NCBI GenBank assembly: GCA_964434855.1
Contig: CAYSWR010000011.1
Span: forward strand, 1-42,473
DNA from: UBA8516 sp964434855
GTDB taxonomy: Archaea > Thermoproteota > Nitrososphaeria > Nitrososphaerales > Nitrosopumilaceae
Direction: 5' to 3'
DNA length: 42,473 nucleotides
Shown in pieces: positions 1 to 7,935 of this stretch; within the stretch, counting starts at the first letter, position 1, and every line of letters begins with the position of its first letter. A program made the position numbers and the translations under genes. The notes beneath the pieces were generated by a model. It was not told the origin of the DNA, did not search any database, and saw nothing but the letters and a program-made list of their open reading frames with translations.

Positions 1-643
1 ATTCTCCAGTCAAATAATAAAACAACGCTTGTAGTGCGTATCCTTTGATTATATCGCCAATCTTTGGATCATGATACTCTAGATACCCTCCCCTGAATTG
101 ATTTTCTATCATATCTATATTCAGACCCTGGGTGATGTTTGAAAGTAAGCTAAGATAGAACTCACGCGGTTTTGCAGGTGCCTCAATCATTCCTGTAGTA
201 GAAATGATGGATGGGTTTGAACAAATGACTGCTCTCCCATGATATCTATAATCACCAAGATCATAAGTACATGTGAGTTTGTTTGTACAGACAAGCTGAA
301 ATTTGTCCGAACCTGCCTCATTTTCTGGTATTATACCTGTGATAACTTTTTGAAACTCAAAACCATCATACAATATGATATTGGTCTCTTTGCTGTTTGC
401 AAAAGATTCTTCTTCGAATTTTATCTCTTCAGTGGTAGGATTGTGTCTTTCAAACGGTACTCTAGTATCAAATATTCTGCATGCAGCAAGTTCACGTGCA
501 ATATTTGACTGGAAATAATTGAAAATGTTTTTTCTTATCTCTACTTTGACTTGAAAAGTATCTCTTATGAAATTGGCAAGATCATCGATCTTTATCTCTG
601 GTACAGACGGTTCATCATACAAAAAAACCGTGGATATTTTCAA
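1..643 (-). CDS. conserved archaeal protein of unknown function, 3' end cut by window edge
   Basis: An open frame runs on the minus strand from a TTG at 643 (or the adjacent TTG at 646) to the window edge without a stop, 214 codons, just after an in-frame TAA upstream. No ATG start is available in the first part. The product begins LKISTVFLYDEPSVPEIKI and has an acidic middle, then a stretch with CTYDLGDYRYHGRAVICSNP and ISTTGMIEAPAKPREFY, followed by a helical GYALQALFYYLTGE end. It carries no signal peptide. From memory it resembles a thaumarchaeal family annotated as a putative metallopeptidase (DUF6775), but that name is uncertain, and any HExxH motif would lie beyond the window. It is on the same strand as Thi4 but lies downstream of it, with only 25 bp between the Thi4 stop and this start, so co-transcription with Thi4 is possible. 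Confidence 0.7.
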   Translation of the reverse strand, partial: MKISTVFLYDEPSVPEIKIDDLANFIRDTFQVKVEIRKNIFNYFQSNIARELAACRIFDTRVPFERHNPTTEEIKFEEESFANSKETNIILYDGFEFQKVITGIIPENEAGSDKFQLVCTNKLTCTYDLGDYRYHGRAVICSNPSIISTTGMIEAPAKPREFYLSLLSNITQGLNIDMIENQFRGGYLEYHDPKIGDIIKGYALQALFYYLTGE

Positions 644-668
644 CAATAAAACAAAGAATTACTATGTT

Positions 669-1487
669 TTATCTTCTTAATTCTTTTATCTTTGCAGCAG
701 TTACTTCGGCTGCTTTTTTACCTGAAAGAAGCATCGAGCCATATGTTGGCCCCATTCTTGCAATGCCAAAAGTCTCAGTCACTGACATACCTGCAACAAC
801 AAGACCTGGATATATTTCGCCTGTCTTGTGAACCACTCTGTTTTCTCCATCATCTACCCACATTGGATTCATGCCTTTCCATTCAACCATCTTTCTGTCT
901 ACCAATCTTTTTACCGCTACAGAGTCATGGCCAGATGCATCAATTACCATCTTAGATTCTAGAGCAATTGGGTCCACACAAGTAATGTTGCGTGGTAAAG
1001 CTGAGACAGGCATCCAGTTTACAACCACGCCTGCAACTCTGCCGTCTTTTAAAACCAAATCATCAAACTTTGTTAAATTAAGAAACTTTACACCTGCATC
1101 ACATGTTGCTGCAATAAGCTTTGAAACCGCATGTGGTCCTGGTGTGAGGTATAGTCCTTCTGCAACTTTTTTGTATGGAATTCCAAGCTCATCCCAGATC
1201 TTTTGTGCCGGTGCTCTTACCGTTACAGGGTTCATCATGTAACCTCCTAGCCAGTATCCTCCGCCAAGATAGTTGTTTTGTTCAATTATCAGAGTCTTAA
1301 AGCCCATCAACGCAAGCTCTCTTCCAGCAGTAAGACCTGCAGGACCAGCTCCAATTATTATTACATCAGAATCTGCGTAATTGATTAGAACATCATGAAA
1401 TTCATTTGCTATAGCTCTTGTAATTTCAACTTCTCTGACATCGGCAAAAATTTTTGGAACCTCGTTTGTGTACTCTGCTTGCTGCAT
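669..1487 (-). CDS. thi4: Thi4-type thiazole synthase (thiamine biosynthesis)
   Basis: This enzyme builds the thiazole phosphate part of thiamine from NAD and glycine. The 272-residue length is typical of the archaeal/eukaryotic Thi4 family. A Rossmann dinucleotide motif, IIIGAGPAGLTAG, is at residues 43-55 and GGGYWLGGYMMN follows at about 75-86. The C-terminal GMSVTETFGIARMGPTYGSMLLSG block is characteristic. At the position where yeast Thi4 has its sulfur-donating cysteine, this protein reads NITCVDP, with Cys170. That points to the cysteine-donor, single-turnover type rather than the histidine type of methanogens that use free sulfide. The start is the ATG at 1487. A TATA-like ACTATTAATG sits about 28 bp upstream, right after the Ino1 stop, suggesting its own leaderless promoter. 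Confidence 0.93.
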   Translation of the reverse strand: MQQAEYTNEVPKIFADVREVEITRAIANEFHDVLINYADSDVIIIGAGPAGLTAGRELALMGFKTLIIEQNNYLGGGYWLGGYMMNPVTVRAPAQKIWDELGIPYKKVAEGLYLTPGPHAVSKLIAATCDAGVKFLNLTKFDDLVLKDGRVAGVVVNWMPVSALPRNITCVDPIALESKMVIDASGHDSVAVKRLVDRKMVEWKGMNPMWVDDGENRVVHKTGEIYPGLVVAGMSVTETFGIARMGPTYGSMLLSGKKAAEVTAAKIKELRR

Positions 1488-1510
1488 GAAAATTCATACT
1501 GATACAAGTA

Positions 1511-1520
1511 CATTAATAGT
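1511..1520 (-). promoter_or_regulatory. TATA-like box for thi4
   Basis: On the minus strand the sequence reads ACTATTAATG, centred about 28 bp before the thi4 ATG. That is the spacing expected for an archaeal leaderless transcript. It lies in the 37-bp gap after the ino1 stop. It is inferred from spacing and AT composition only. Confidence 0.4.
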
Positions 1521-1524
1521 TTGC

Positions 1525-2529
1525 TCAGTTTGCAAACGTTTCTTCAAATGCTTTGATAGATTCTCTAATCTTTGTTTTCTTTGGAGGATTCTTAAAAGCA
1601 TACGCAGATATGATATCAGATTTTGCAAGGTCATTTTTAGAAATTGCAAATTTTGCAGCTCGTATAGAATCCAATATGACATTACAACCATTTGAGCTGT
1701 CATTTGTTCTTAGTGACAGATCCATTTCTATTGGAGCACCAAGAAAGCCTTTTGCCTCCATCCAGTAATAGCTGACTCTGGAATTCCCAAGCTGTTCTGC
1801 GTATTCTGTTGTACCTGCTGTTGATCTAAACTGATATGGCACCTCAATTGATATGGACTCGGTCTTTATCTTTCTCTTTTTCTCTCGAAGCTGTTCTGCC
1901 ATCGTATTTTGAGTGTCTGCGTTTCCGCCAACATCGAGTTGATACGATTTGTGTATTGTTATTCCTCGATTTACCATGAATTCCATCATTCCGCGATGAA
2001 ATGCTGTTCCGCCAAACTGGCTCATCAAATCGTCTCCAAGAATCATCAAACCTTTTGATTCAAATGATGATCTTAGTTGTGGAGTGATGGTTTTTGATGA
2101 TGTTGCGTTAAGAAAAGAACAGCCAACTTCTAGAGCTGCCTTGGCATAACTCTCACTGCTTTTGTCCATGCCAGAAGAGATCAAGTTTACAAGAAAATCT
2201 GGTTTTATTTTCTTTAGAGAATCAACAAATTCATTGTATTTCACAGATTTTACCTGACCATTTGGTATGTTTATTGGATCATCAACAACTCCTGCTTGTA
2301 CTGACAAATCAGAATTTATTTTATAGTCTGTTATTACATCCTTGATCTTTTTTCCAACTTTTAAAGAATCTACATCATAAACTCCACTTACAGATATGTC
2401 ATTTATAGTAAAACCTGCAAGCTTTGGATGCCAGAGACCTTCGGTTGAATTTTTGTAAAACTCTAATCCTTTGATCAACGTCTTTGTAACACTTCCAACA
2501 CCTGTTATTGCCATGTTGATCTTTGACAT
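1525..2529 (-). CDS. ino1: myo-inositol-1-phosphate synthase, archaeal type
   Basis: This enzyme converts glucose-6-phosphate to inositol-1-phosphate using NAD, the first step towards inositol phospholipid head groups and other inositol compounds. The 334-residue protein has an N-terminal NAD-binding glycine motif (AITGVGSVTKTLIKG, near residue 8). It also has the family signatures LDVGGNADTQNT around residue 198-209, SVSYYWMEAKGFLGAPI (written SRVSYYWMEAKGFLG here) near 230-250 and LRTNDSSNGCNVILDSIRAAK near 255-275. In most family members the last motif reads DSPNSA; here it is DSSNGC. It is the short archaeal/bacterial form, not the 500-residue eukaryotic one. It is divergently transcribed from the reductase at 2668 across a 138-bp shared promoter region. 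Confidence 0.9.
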   Translation of the reverse strand: MSKINMAITGVGSVTKTLIKGLEFYKNSTEGLWHPKLAGFTINDISVSGVYDVDSLKVGKKIKDVITDYKINSDLSVQAGVVDDPINIPNGQVKSVKYNEFVDSLKKIKPDFLVNLISSGMDKSSESYAKAALEVGCSFLNATSSKTITPQLRSSFESKGLMILGDDLMSQFGGTAFHRGMMEFMVNRGITIHKSYQLDVGGNADTQNTMAEQLREKKRKIKTESISIEVPYQFRSTAGTTEYAEQLGNSRVSYYWMEAKGFLGAPIEMDLSLRTNDSSNGCNVILDSIRAAKFAISKNDLAKSDIISAYAFKNPPKKTKIRESIKAFEETFAN

Positions 2530-2667
2530 CTGATTTTTTTCTTGTCGGTGATCATTTAACTCTTTTCTAGGTGATATGATTAGCTCAAACTAAGTTGATG
2601 ATAAAAATCCTAGATTTACCAACTGATTTATTGCATTTAGCTAAAATTCCACTATTCAAAAATTTAT

Positions 2668-4503
2668 ATGCCTTCCAGCGACAAATTCATTCGTACGTTG
2701 AGTAAGACTAGTCTTAGAGAATCTAGAGGCAATAATTTACCAAAACCAAAGATCAATTGGGGTAGGCTAGAGGAAGCTGACAAGTTTGCAGAAACCGTGA
2801 AACTTTTTCGACGTGGCCTGATAAGCTCTGATGATTTTAGGAGATTCCGATTACAACATGGTGCATATGGAAGTAGAATGACTGACAACTATTCCATGGT
2901 TAGAATAAAAATTCCAGCTGGTGAAATTTATCCAGACCAACTTGAACGTATTGCACAGTTAAGCGAATCATTCTCTATTGGAAGCGCGCATGTTTCCACA
3001 CGACAAAACTTTCAGTTGCACTGGGTTATCTTAGAAGATGTATCTGAAATCATGCGAGGACTTGCTGAAGTGGGTCTGACATCAAGGGAAGCATGTGGAA
3101 ACACAGTAAGAACTGTCATGTGCAGCCCTCTTGCAGGTGTGTGTCCTGATGAGGTCTTTGATCCAACTCCATATGCACTTGGGGTGTCAAAGTTTCTCAT
3201 AAGAAACCCACTAAATCAAGCTCTTCCAAGAAAATTCAAGATTAACTTTACTTGTTGTGAAAAACATGGAATGGCAAGAATTGCAGACATTGGTCTTATT
3301 CCACAAAAGATAGAAAAGGATGGAAAAACACTGCATGGTTTCAAAGTGTTTTTGGGTGGAGGACTGGGTGCACAATCATTTGTAGGACATCAATTTGAAG
3401 ACTTTACACAAGAAGACGATCTGCTGTATACGGTAATTTCTGTCCTCAGGATATTTGACAGACTGGGCAATCGAGAAAACATGGCAAGAAACAGGATGAG
3501 ATATCTAGTAAATGAGATGGGATGGGAAAAATTCCAAAACCTAGTACTAAAAGAAAGAGCAATTGTAAAAGCAACCCAGTCTGTCATAGTAAAACTTGAG
3601 ATAGACAAGACTCCAGATTCATTGCAAAAAATAATTATCAGCTCAGAAACTCCTTCTGTTCCTGATGGGTTTACAAGATGGAAGAAAGGTAATATAGAAA
3701 AACAAAAACAAGATGGGTACAGCGCAGTCTTTCTTACTTTGGAATCAGGCGATATTACTGCAAACCAGCTCAGAGCTATTTCCCAACTTGCAAGGGAATT
3801 TTCTGCAGAAGGCAGAGTACGAAACGGATTCACCCAAGATATAGTGTTTAGATGGGTAAAAGACGATGATCTTCCAAAATTGTATTCTAGATTGCTAGAA
3901 ATAGGACTGGCAAATCCTGGCGGTCTTACCATGTCTTCAGTCGTGGGATGTTCTGGTACAACTTCGTGTAATCTTGCATTGACAAACTCGCACAGACTTG
4001 CAAAAGAAGTTCAAAGAAAGTTCCTTGAGCTAAAGTTGGACACTGATGATGATTTACGTGATGCTAGCATCAAGATAAGTGGATGTCCAAACTCTTGTGG
4101 CCAGCACGAGATCGCTACAATAGGATTCTTTGGTGGCGGTGGACGAATGGACAAACACATGTATCCATTATACAACATGTCACTTGGAGGAAGAGCTGAC
4201 GAAAATGCAATGCTTGGACTGTTTTGCTTGAGGGTGCCAGCAAAAAGAGTGATACCTACAATACTAAAAATAATTGAGACGTTCAAATCAGAAAAGAAGC
4301 AAGGGGAGAGACTAGACCCATGGATTCACCGTGTAATAGATGGCTATGGCGGCCCAAAGATAAAATCACTAAACGATATCAAAGAGATACTAAAACCAGT
4401 TATAGCTACACCTTCAATAGAGCAAGACAAAGATTTCTATGCTGACTATGGAAGTGAAGGTGGCTATCACGCCAAAACAGGAAAGGGCGAGTGCGCTGCG
4501 TGA
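2668..4503 (+). CDS. ferredoxin-dependent siroheme nitrite/sulfite reductase
   Basis: This is a six-electron reductase of nitrite or sulfite that uses coupled siroheme and [4Fe-4S]. The 611-residue protein has the twin-repeat layout of the family: ferredoxin-like half-domains at about 75-145 and 345-415, each followed by a siroheme domain. The cluster cysteines are Cys428 and Cys434 (GCSGTTSCN) and Cys473 and Cys477 (SGCPNSCGQ), an exact C-x5-C ... C-x3-C pattern. CGNTVRTVMCSPLAGV, at about 149-164, matches the substrate-side arginine loop. Motifs alone do not separate nitrite from sulfite; the downstream rhodanese argues weakly for sulfur metabolism. A TATA-like AATTTATATG overlaps the ATG at 2668, so a start at the in-frame TTG 2698 is possible. 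The 3' end overlaps the sulfurtransferase gene, suggesting translational coupling. Confidence 0.9.
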   Translation: MPSSDKFIRTLSKTSLRESRGNNLPKPKINWGRLEEADKFAETVKLFRRGLISSDDFRRFRLQHGAYGSRMTDNYSMVRIKIPAGEIYPDQLERIAQLSESFSIGSAHVSTRQNFQLHWVILEDVSEIMRGLAEVGLTSREACGNTVRTVMCSPLAGVCPDEVFDPTPYALGVSKFLIRNPLNQALPRKFKINFTCCEKHGMARIADIGLIPQKIEKDGKTLHGFKVFLGGGLGAQSFVGHQFEDFTQEDDLLYTVISVLRIFDRLGNRENMARNRMRYLVNEMGWEKFQNLVLKERAIVKATQSVIVKLEIDKTPDSLQKIIISSETPSVPDGFTRWKKGNIEKQKQDGYSAVFLTLESGDITANQLRAISQLAREFSAEGRVRNGFTQDIVFRWVKDDDLPKLYSRLLEIGLANPGGLTMSSVVGCSGTTSCNLALTNSHRLAKEVQRKFLELKLDTDDDLRDASIKISGCPNSCGQHEIATIGFFGGGGRMDKHMYPLYNMSLGGRADENAMLGLFCLRVPAKRVIPTILKIIETFKSEKKQGERLDPWIHRVIDGYGGPKIKSLNDIKEILKPVIATPSIEQDKDFYADYGSEGGYHAKTGKGECAA

Positions 4504-5303
4504 GTGCAGAAAAGACAACACGAATAACAATAGATGCAGATTCGTTACGATCCCAAGTGCGAGACAAGAGTGTCAGAGTGCTTGACATAAGAAAAGAAGA
4601 TGACTATAAACAAAGTCACATCCCAGGTTCAGTGAATCTTCCTCTTGCAAATCTTTTGGCAGATGACAGTCCACAAAAAGTCTTGCAGCTTGTCCAATCT
4701 TATGGAATTGATGATCAAACTCCTGTAGTGGTGTATGATGATACGTTTGGTGCTCTGGCATCAAGAGTGGCTTGGACTTTACAATATATCGGTCATGACG
4801 ATGTTTCACTCTTAGATGTCACTTTTGGAACATGGAAAAAGATGGGACTAGAAACAAGCACTGACCAAGTTTCATATGACAAAAAAACCCATTCACTAAA
4901 ACTAAGGCCAGAAATTCTTGCAACAGTAGATTATTTAGAAACTGCCAAAGAAAAAAAAGAGACAGTACTGGTTGACAACAGAGAACGATTAAACTATCTT
5001 GATAATCACATCCCAGGAGCAATCAACATTCCATATAGGATGCTTGCATCAGAAGAAAACATACTACGACCAAAAGAAGATCTCAAAAAACTAATTCAAA
5101 ACAGGAACATTACACCCAATTCTGAAATTATCACATATTGTGGCAGTGTGGGGACGCTTTCTGGACTAGGATACTATGCTCTCAAATCCATTGGCATGCC
5201 AAATGTAAAACTGTACGTGCGTTCATTTAAGGAATGGAAATCTCTTGAAAAACCAACTGACAGTCAAAAAGACGCAAATTACTGGGACCTTTCAGCAGAA
5301 TAA
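4491..5303 (+). CDS. tandem-rhodanese sulfurtransferase
   Basis: This is a two-domain thiosulfate or mercaptopyruvate sulfurtransferase of 270 residues. Domain 1 (about 10-125) has the DIRKEDDYKQSHIPGSVNLP signature but Asp-Asp in place of a catalytic cysteine. Domain 2 (about 140-265) has VDNRERLNYLDNHIPGAINIP and the active-site cysteine Cys217 in TYCGSVGT. That loop is closer to the CGSGVT of mercaptopyruvate enzymes than to the CRKGVT of thiosulfate ones. The start may be the GTG at 4491 or the GTG at 4500; the latter gives a classic GTGA overlap with the reductase stop (4501-4503). The overlap makes co-expression with the siroheme reductase likely, perhaps handling sulfane sulfur or sulfite, although the physiological donor is not shown. 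Confidence 0.88.
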   Translation: MRCVSAEKTTRITIDADSLRSQVRDKSVRVLDIRKEDDYKQSHIPGSVNLPLANLLADDSPQKVLQLVQSYGIDDQTPVVVYDDTFGALASRVAWTLQYIGHDDVSLLDVTFGTWKKMGLETSTDQVSYDKKTHSLKLRPEILATVDYLETAKEKKETVLVDNRERLNYLDNHIPGAINIPYRMLASEENILRPKEDLKKLIQNRNITPNSEIITYCGSVGTLSGLGYYALKSIGMPNVKLYVRSFKEWKSLEKPTDSQKDANYWDLSAE

Positions 5304-5305
5304 AT

Positions 5306-6400
5306 TTAATTCTGGGCTACTTGACTTCGAAGCTTCTTTGTGACATTCATTTCTATGTTATCAAGAAGCTCTAGAATTTTTTGCTTGTTTGCTTGTAGAT
5401 ATTCCACGCCTCTGTCCTTTATTCTAATTTTGTATAGTCTTATTTCTCTGTGCTCTTCAAAGAAATGTTCAATCATCTGAGGTCCTTTCTTTGAGGGATC
5501 AATGAATGCATCAAGATTTTCAAGTGTCTGTTCTATATCCAACCTTTCTATGGAGGATTTGGTTTCTTGTATTGCTTCACTGATTTCTTTTAATTGTTGA
5601 ACTGATACGGAGCCTTTCTTTTTAATTCCAAACTTTGATCTCTTTTCAGCACCAACTTTTTCTGCAAGCTCTGGTGCTAACTCATAACTTATTTGCACAT
5701 GAAATCCTTGTTTTTTCTCATTTTTTATTATCAATCCTTTTTCTATTAATTTTCTTGCAGCATCTTCAATCTCGGCTTTGCCAAGCATTGTAATCCACAC
5801 CATCGGTCCTATCTGGTGATATCCTTGTCGTATTGATTCTAAAACAACAACTTCGACAATTCTTCTAAAGCCTTCATCAGCTTTTACATTTTCAAAATCT
5901 TTGTCTCTAACAGCTCGCTTTGCATTTTTTACATCAATTTCTATAGAGCGTTTTAGAGCCTCGATGGCTTCTGGTATCTGATTCAAAATAGAAAGATAGC
6001 ATCCCTTGTTGTACCAAGCCATGCCATCTGTTGGATCAGAATCAATGGCTTTTTCATCACATTCTAGTGCTTTTTCATAGTTTTTTGTCTCATAATGGAC
6101 CAATCCCTTTAGGTTCCATGCATCTGCATTTGTGACATCGATTTGTAATACCTTGTCATAAGCTTGCATTGCTGCACTAAAATCATCCATGTGAAATCTG
6201 GCATATCCTAATTTTATAAGAGAATCAACATGGCCAGGATCTATTCTTAATGCCTGCTCAAATGCCTGGGCAGCCTCTTCCATCTTCTCATCGGCCATCA
6301 GTCTAATTCCATTTTTGAAAATTTTGTTTCTTGAATAATCTGCATCGGTAAGCTTGGACTCTTCCTCTTTTCTGGCCTTGTCTTTAACCATTGTTTTCAT
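5306..6400 (-). CDS. TPR protein with winged-helix and coiled-coil regions
   Basis: The 364-residue cytoplasmic protein has about four tetratricopeptide repeats (roughly residues 24-160; for example AAQAFEQALRIDPG, AMQAYDKVLQIDVTNADAW and ALECDEKAIDSDPTDGMAWYNKG). A winged-helix-like segment follows (about 182-243: IRQGYHQIGPMVWITMLG, then EDAARKLIEKGLIIKNEKKQ). The C-terminal part is charged and helical, with coiled-coil character (about 255-355). The architecture suggests a protein-interaction or transcription-associated scaffold; no enzymatic motif is visible. The gene converges on the sulfurtransferase gene with only 2 bp between the stop codons. The start may be the ATG at 6400 or the ATG three codons later. 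Confidence 0.8.
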   Translation of the reverse strand: MKTMVKDKARKEEESKLTDADYSRNKIFKNGIRLMADEKMEEAAQAFEQALRIDPGHVDSLIKLGYARFHMDDFSAAMQAYDKVLQIDVTNADAWNLKGLVHYETKNYEKALECDEKAIDSDPTDGMAWYNKGCYLSILNQIPEAIEALKRSIEIDVKNAKRAVRDKDFENVKADEGFRRIVEVVVLESIRQGYHQIGPMVWITMLGKAEIEDAARKLIEKGLIIKNEKKQGFHVQISYELAPELAEKVGAEKRSKFGIKKKGSVSVQQLKEISEAIQETKSSIERLDIEQTLENLDAFIDPSKKGPQMIEHFFEEHREIRLYKIRIKDRGVEYLQANKQKILELLDNIEMNVTKKLRSQVAQN

Positions 6401-6530
6401 AGTATCATTGAATTTTACCAGATAAATACCATTCAGAGTATGATGATAATACTTAATCAGGCACTAAAATTGACATTGATAATATTTGCAAAATTGACAA
6501 ATAATTAGCTGATATGATAACTAAGGGTAA

Positions 6531-6538
6531 TGTATAAT
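6531..6538 (+). promoter_or_regulatory. TATA-like box for the small zinc-ribbon gene
   Basis: TGTATAAT lies about 21 bp before the ATG at 6556, slightly close but compatible with a leaderless archaeal transcript. Assigned by composition and spacing only. Confidence 0.3.
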
Positions 6539-6555
6539 GAAGCAGTAAAAATTAC

Positions 6556-6684
6556 ATGAACTACTGTAAACTGGTAGAATGTATGAGCTGTGGGAGATTG
6601 ATAGCTCCTGTGCGATGGGAGAAAAAATATCATGGACTCAGAGGCCACTGTCCCAAATGTCATACAAATTGGCCTGAATCATAA
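6556..6684 (+). CDS. 42-residue zinc-ribbon protein
   Basis: The short frame encodes a 42-residue protein with two CxxC knuckles: CMSCGRL near residues 9-15 and CPKCHTNWPES at the C terminus. They are separated by a basic, aromatic stretch (RWEKKYHGLRGH). Four well-spaced cysteines in so short a frame are unlikely by chance, and the pattern is that of a treble-clef or zinc-ribbon protein that could bind nucleic acid or protein. It has its own ATG and TAA, and a TATA-like box sits just upstream. It is a single gene in an otherwise empty 480-bp stretch between the TPR gene and the winged-helix/NTase gene. The function is unknown. Confidence 0.65.
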   Translation: MNYCKLVECMSCGRLIAPVRWEKKYHGLRGHCPKCHTNWPES

Positions 6685-6834
6685 ACTAGTAAAAACTGCT
6701 TAAGTGTTAAAGTATCAAATGCTTTCTATGTGGATTTTTCTATACAAAACAAGATATGATGATTTTAATGTGAGGGAACAACTAATTAGACAAAACCTCT
6801 CAAGTGGTATGAATCAAATTATGATGTTCTAAAA

Positions 6835-6880
6835 AGTTATATGGTAGATAATTCTACCATATGGTAGAGATATTTACCAT
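6835..6880 (+). promoter_or_regulatory. double palindromic operator over the promoter of the wHTH-NTase/HEPN pair
   Basis: Two abutting 20-bp inverted repeats end 2 bp before the ATG at 6883. The first, 6841-6860, is perfect in its arms (ATGGTAGA, 4-bp spacer TAAT, TCTACCAT). The second, 6861-6880, has ATGGTAGA, spacer GATA and TTTACCAT, with one arm mismatch. A TATA-like GTTATATGG at 6836-6844 overlaps the first arm, so bound protein should block transcription. The equal 20-bp period puts the two sites on about the same DNA face. The likely ligand is the winged-helix protein encoded immediately downstream (autoregulation), which is an inference. Confidence 0.75.
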
Positions 6881-6882
6881 AC

Positions 6883-7485
6883 ATGAAATTGCATAAATAC
6901 CTAGAACAAGCACTTGGAAACAAGATCTCCATTAGTGTACTTCGGGTTCTGGTACATCACAAGGGCAAGATCTTTACCATAAGAAGACTGGCAGAAGATG
7001 CAGGTGCCTCACATCCAGAAGTGTCGACAACAGTAGAAGATCTAGAAAAGTTTGGCATTGTTCAAATCCAACCCATAGGGAGAGCACATCAGGTATCATT
7101 AAACGAAAAAAGCTATGTCCTAAAAGAAATAGTAGAACCCATTCTTAAAGCTGAAGAAAAAACCCTTGACAGAGTAATTTTGATTTTAAAAAACCATCTT
7201 GGTACAAAAAAAATCACCTCAGCCGCAATTTTCGGAAGCGTTTCAAGCGGTGAAGAAAAAGAGGATAGTGACATAGACGTTTTAATAATATCCGATGATT
7301 TTGAACATGCTAGTATGCTTATTTCAAATGCTGGGCAAGAGATATTTCTGAAATTACATAGTAAGGTAGCTCCGATCATATTCTCTAAACCTAAATTCAA
7401 ATCAAAAAAGAAAAAAAATGCTCTTATACGCTCAATTCTGAATAACCACATCATGATTTATGGAAAGGACTTGATGCGCCTTTAG
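6883..7485 (+). CDS. winged-helix DNA-binding protein fused to an MNT-type nucleotidyltransferase domain
   Basis: The 200-residue protein joins an N-terminal winged helix-turn-helix (about 8-80: ISVLRVLVHHKGKIFTIRRLAEDAGASHPEVSTTVEDLEKFGI) to a minimal nucleotidyltransferase domain. That domain carries AIFGSVSSGEEKEDSDIDVLI (residues 115-135) with the GS(x)nDxD motif: Gly118, Ser119, Asp130 and Asp132. A third carboxylate on the next strand is not evident, and a lysine-rich stretch follows. In the family, MNT domains pair with HEPN proteins as toxin-antitoxin modules, in which MNT can AMP-ylate and neutralise the HEPN partner. Here the gene is followed after 2 bp by a HEPN-like gene. The double palindrome covering its promoter suggests that it represses its own operon. 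Confidence 0.85.
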   Translation: MKLHKYLEQALGNKISISVLRVLVHHKGKIFTIRRLAEDAGASHPEVSTTVEDLEKFGIVQIQPIGRAHQVSLNEKSYVLKEIVEPILKAEEKTLDRVILILKNHLGTKKITSAAIFGSVSSGEEKEDSDIDVLIISDDFEHASMLISNAGQEIFLKLHSKVAPIIFSKPKFKSKKKKNALIRSILNNHIMIYGKDLMRL

Positions 7486-7487
7486 AA

Positions 7488-7877
7488 ATGACAAAATCAG
7501 TAGATCCAAAAAAGACATCTGGTTATATTACAAAGGCTGAAGGATTCTTGGAAATGGCTAATCTTGCATTACAAAATGAAAAGTACGACAGTGCAGTAAT
7601 GAATGCAGTTCATTGTGCTATCAGTGCTTTGGATGCCTTGACCACGTCATTTAAAGGCAAACGTGCATCAGGTCAACATACTGAAGTGCTTTCCCTTATC
7701 CAAGGAATATTTCCGTCCCAAGAATATGAAGAAATTAAAAAACAGTTCACTTCTCTGATAGGCAAAAAGAATGCATCAGAATATCAACCTGATTTAATGG
7801 ATCCTAAAGAGGCTGAAGATTCAGTACGATGGGCAGAACGGATTCTTACCAAAGTAAAGGCTAAATTGAAATCATGA
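7488..7877 (+). CDS. HEPN-domain protein, partner of the upstream nucleotidyltransferase
   Basis: This small all-helical protein of 129 residues begins with a typical HEPN helix pair: GYITKAEGFLEMANLALQNE, then YDSAVMNAVHCAISALDALTT. The C-terminal helix carries DPKEAEDSVRWAERILTKVKA. Canonical HEPN RNases have an R-x4-6-H motif; the nearest candidate here is RASGQH at about residues 59-64, at an unusual place after helix 2. RNase activity is therefore uncertain. The KKNASEYQPDLMDPKEAE segment matches the conserved surface of archaeal HEPN proteins that pair with MNT. It follows the wHTH-NTase gene by 2 bp and surely shares its promoter and operator. It may be a toxin or a regulatory scaffold. 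Confidence 0.8.
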   Translation: MTKSVDPKKTSGYITKAEGFLEMANLALQNEKYDSAVMNAVHCAISALDALTTSFKGKRASGQHTEVLSLIQGIFPSQEYEEIKKQFTSLIGKKNASEYQPDLMDPKEAEDSVRWAERILTKVKAKLKS

Positions 7878-7935
7878 TCCATTGCTCGTGTTGATACACA
7901 CACCAAATTGATTTTCTAGCAAGTTCAAGCTAAAA

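Noticed and set aside
239..508. 89-codon plus-strand frame in the first 600 bp
   Set aside because: It is antisense to a longer frame with normal composition that runs off the window edge; its own product is rich in Cys, Phe and Tyr, as shadow frames are.
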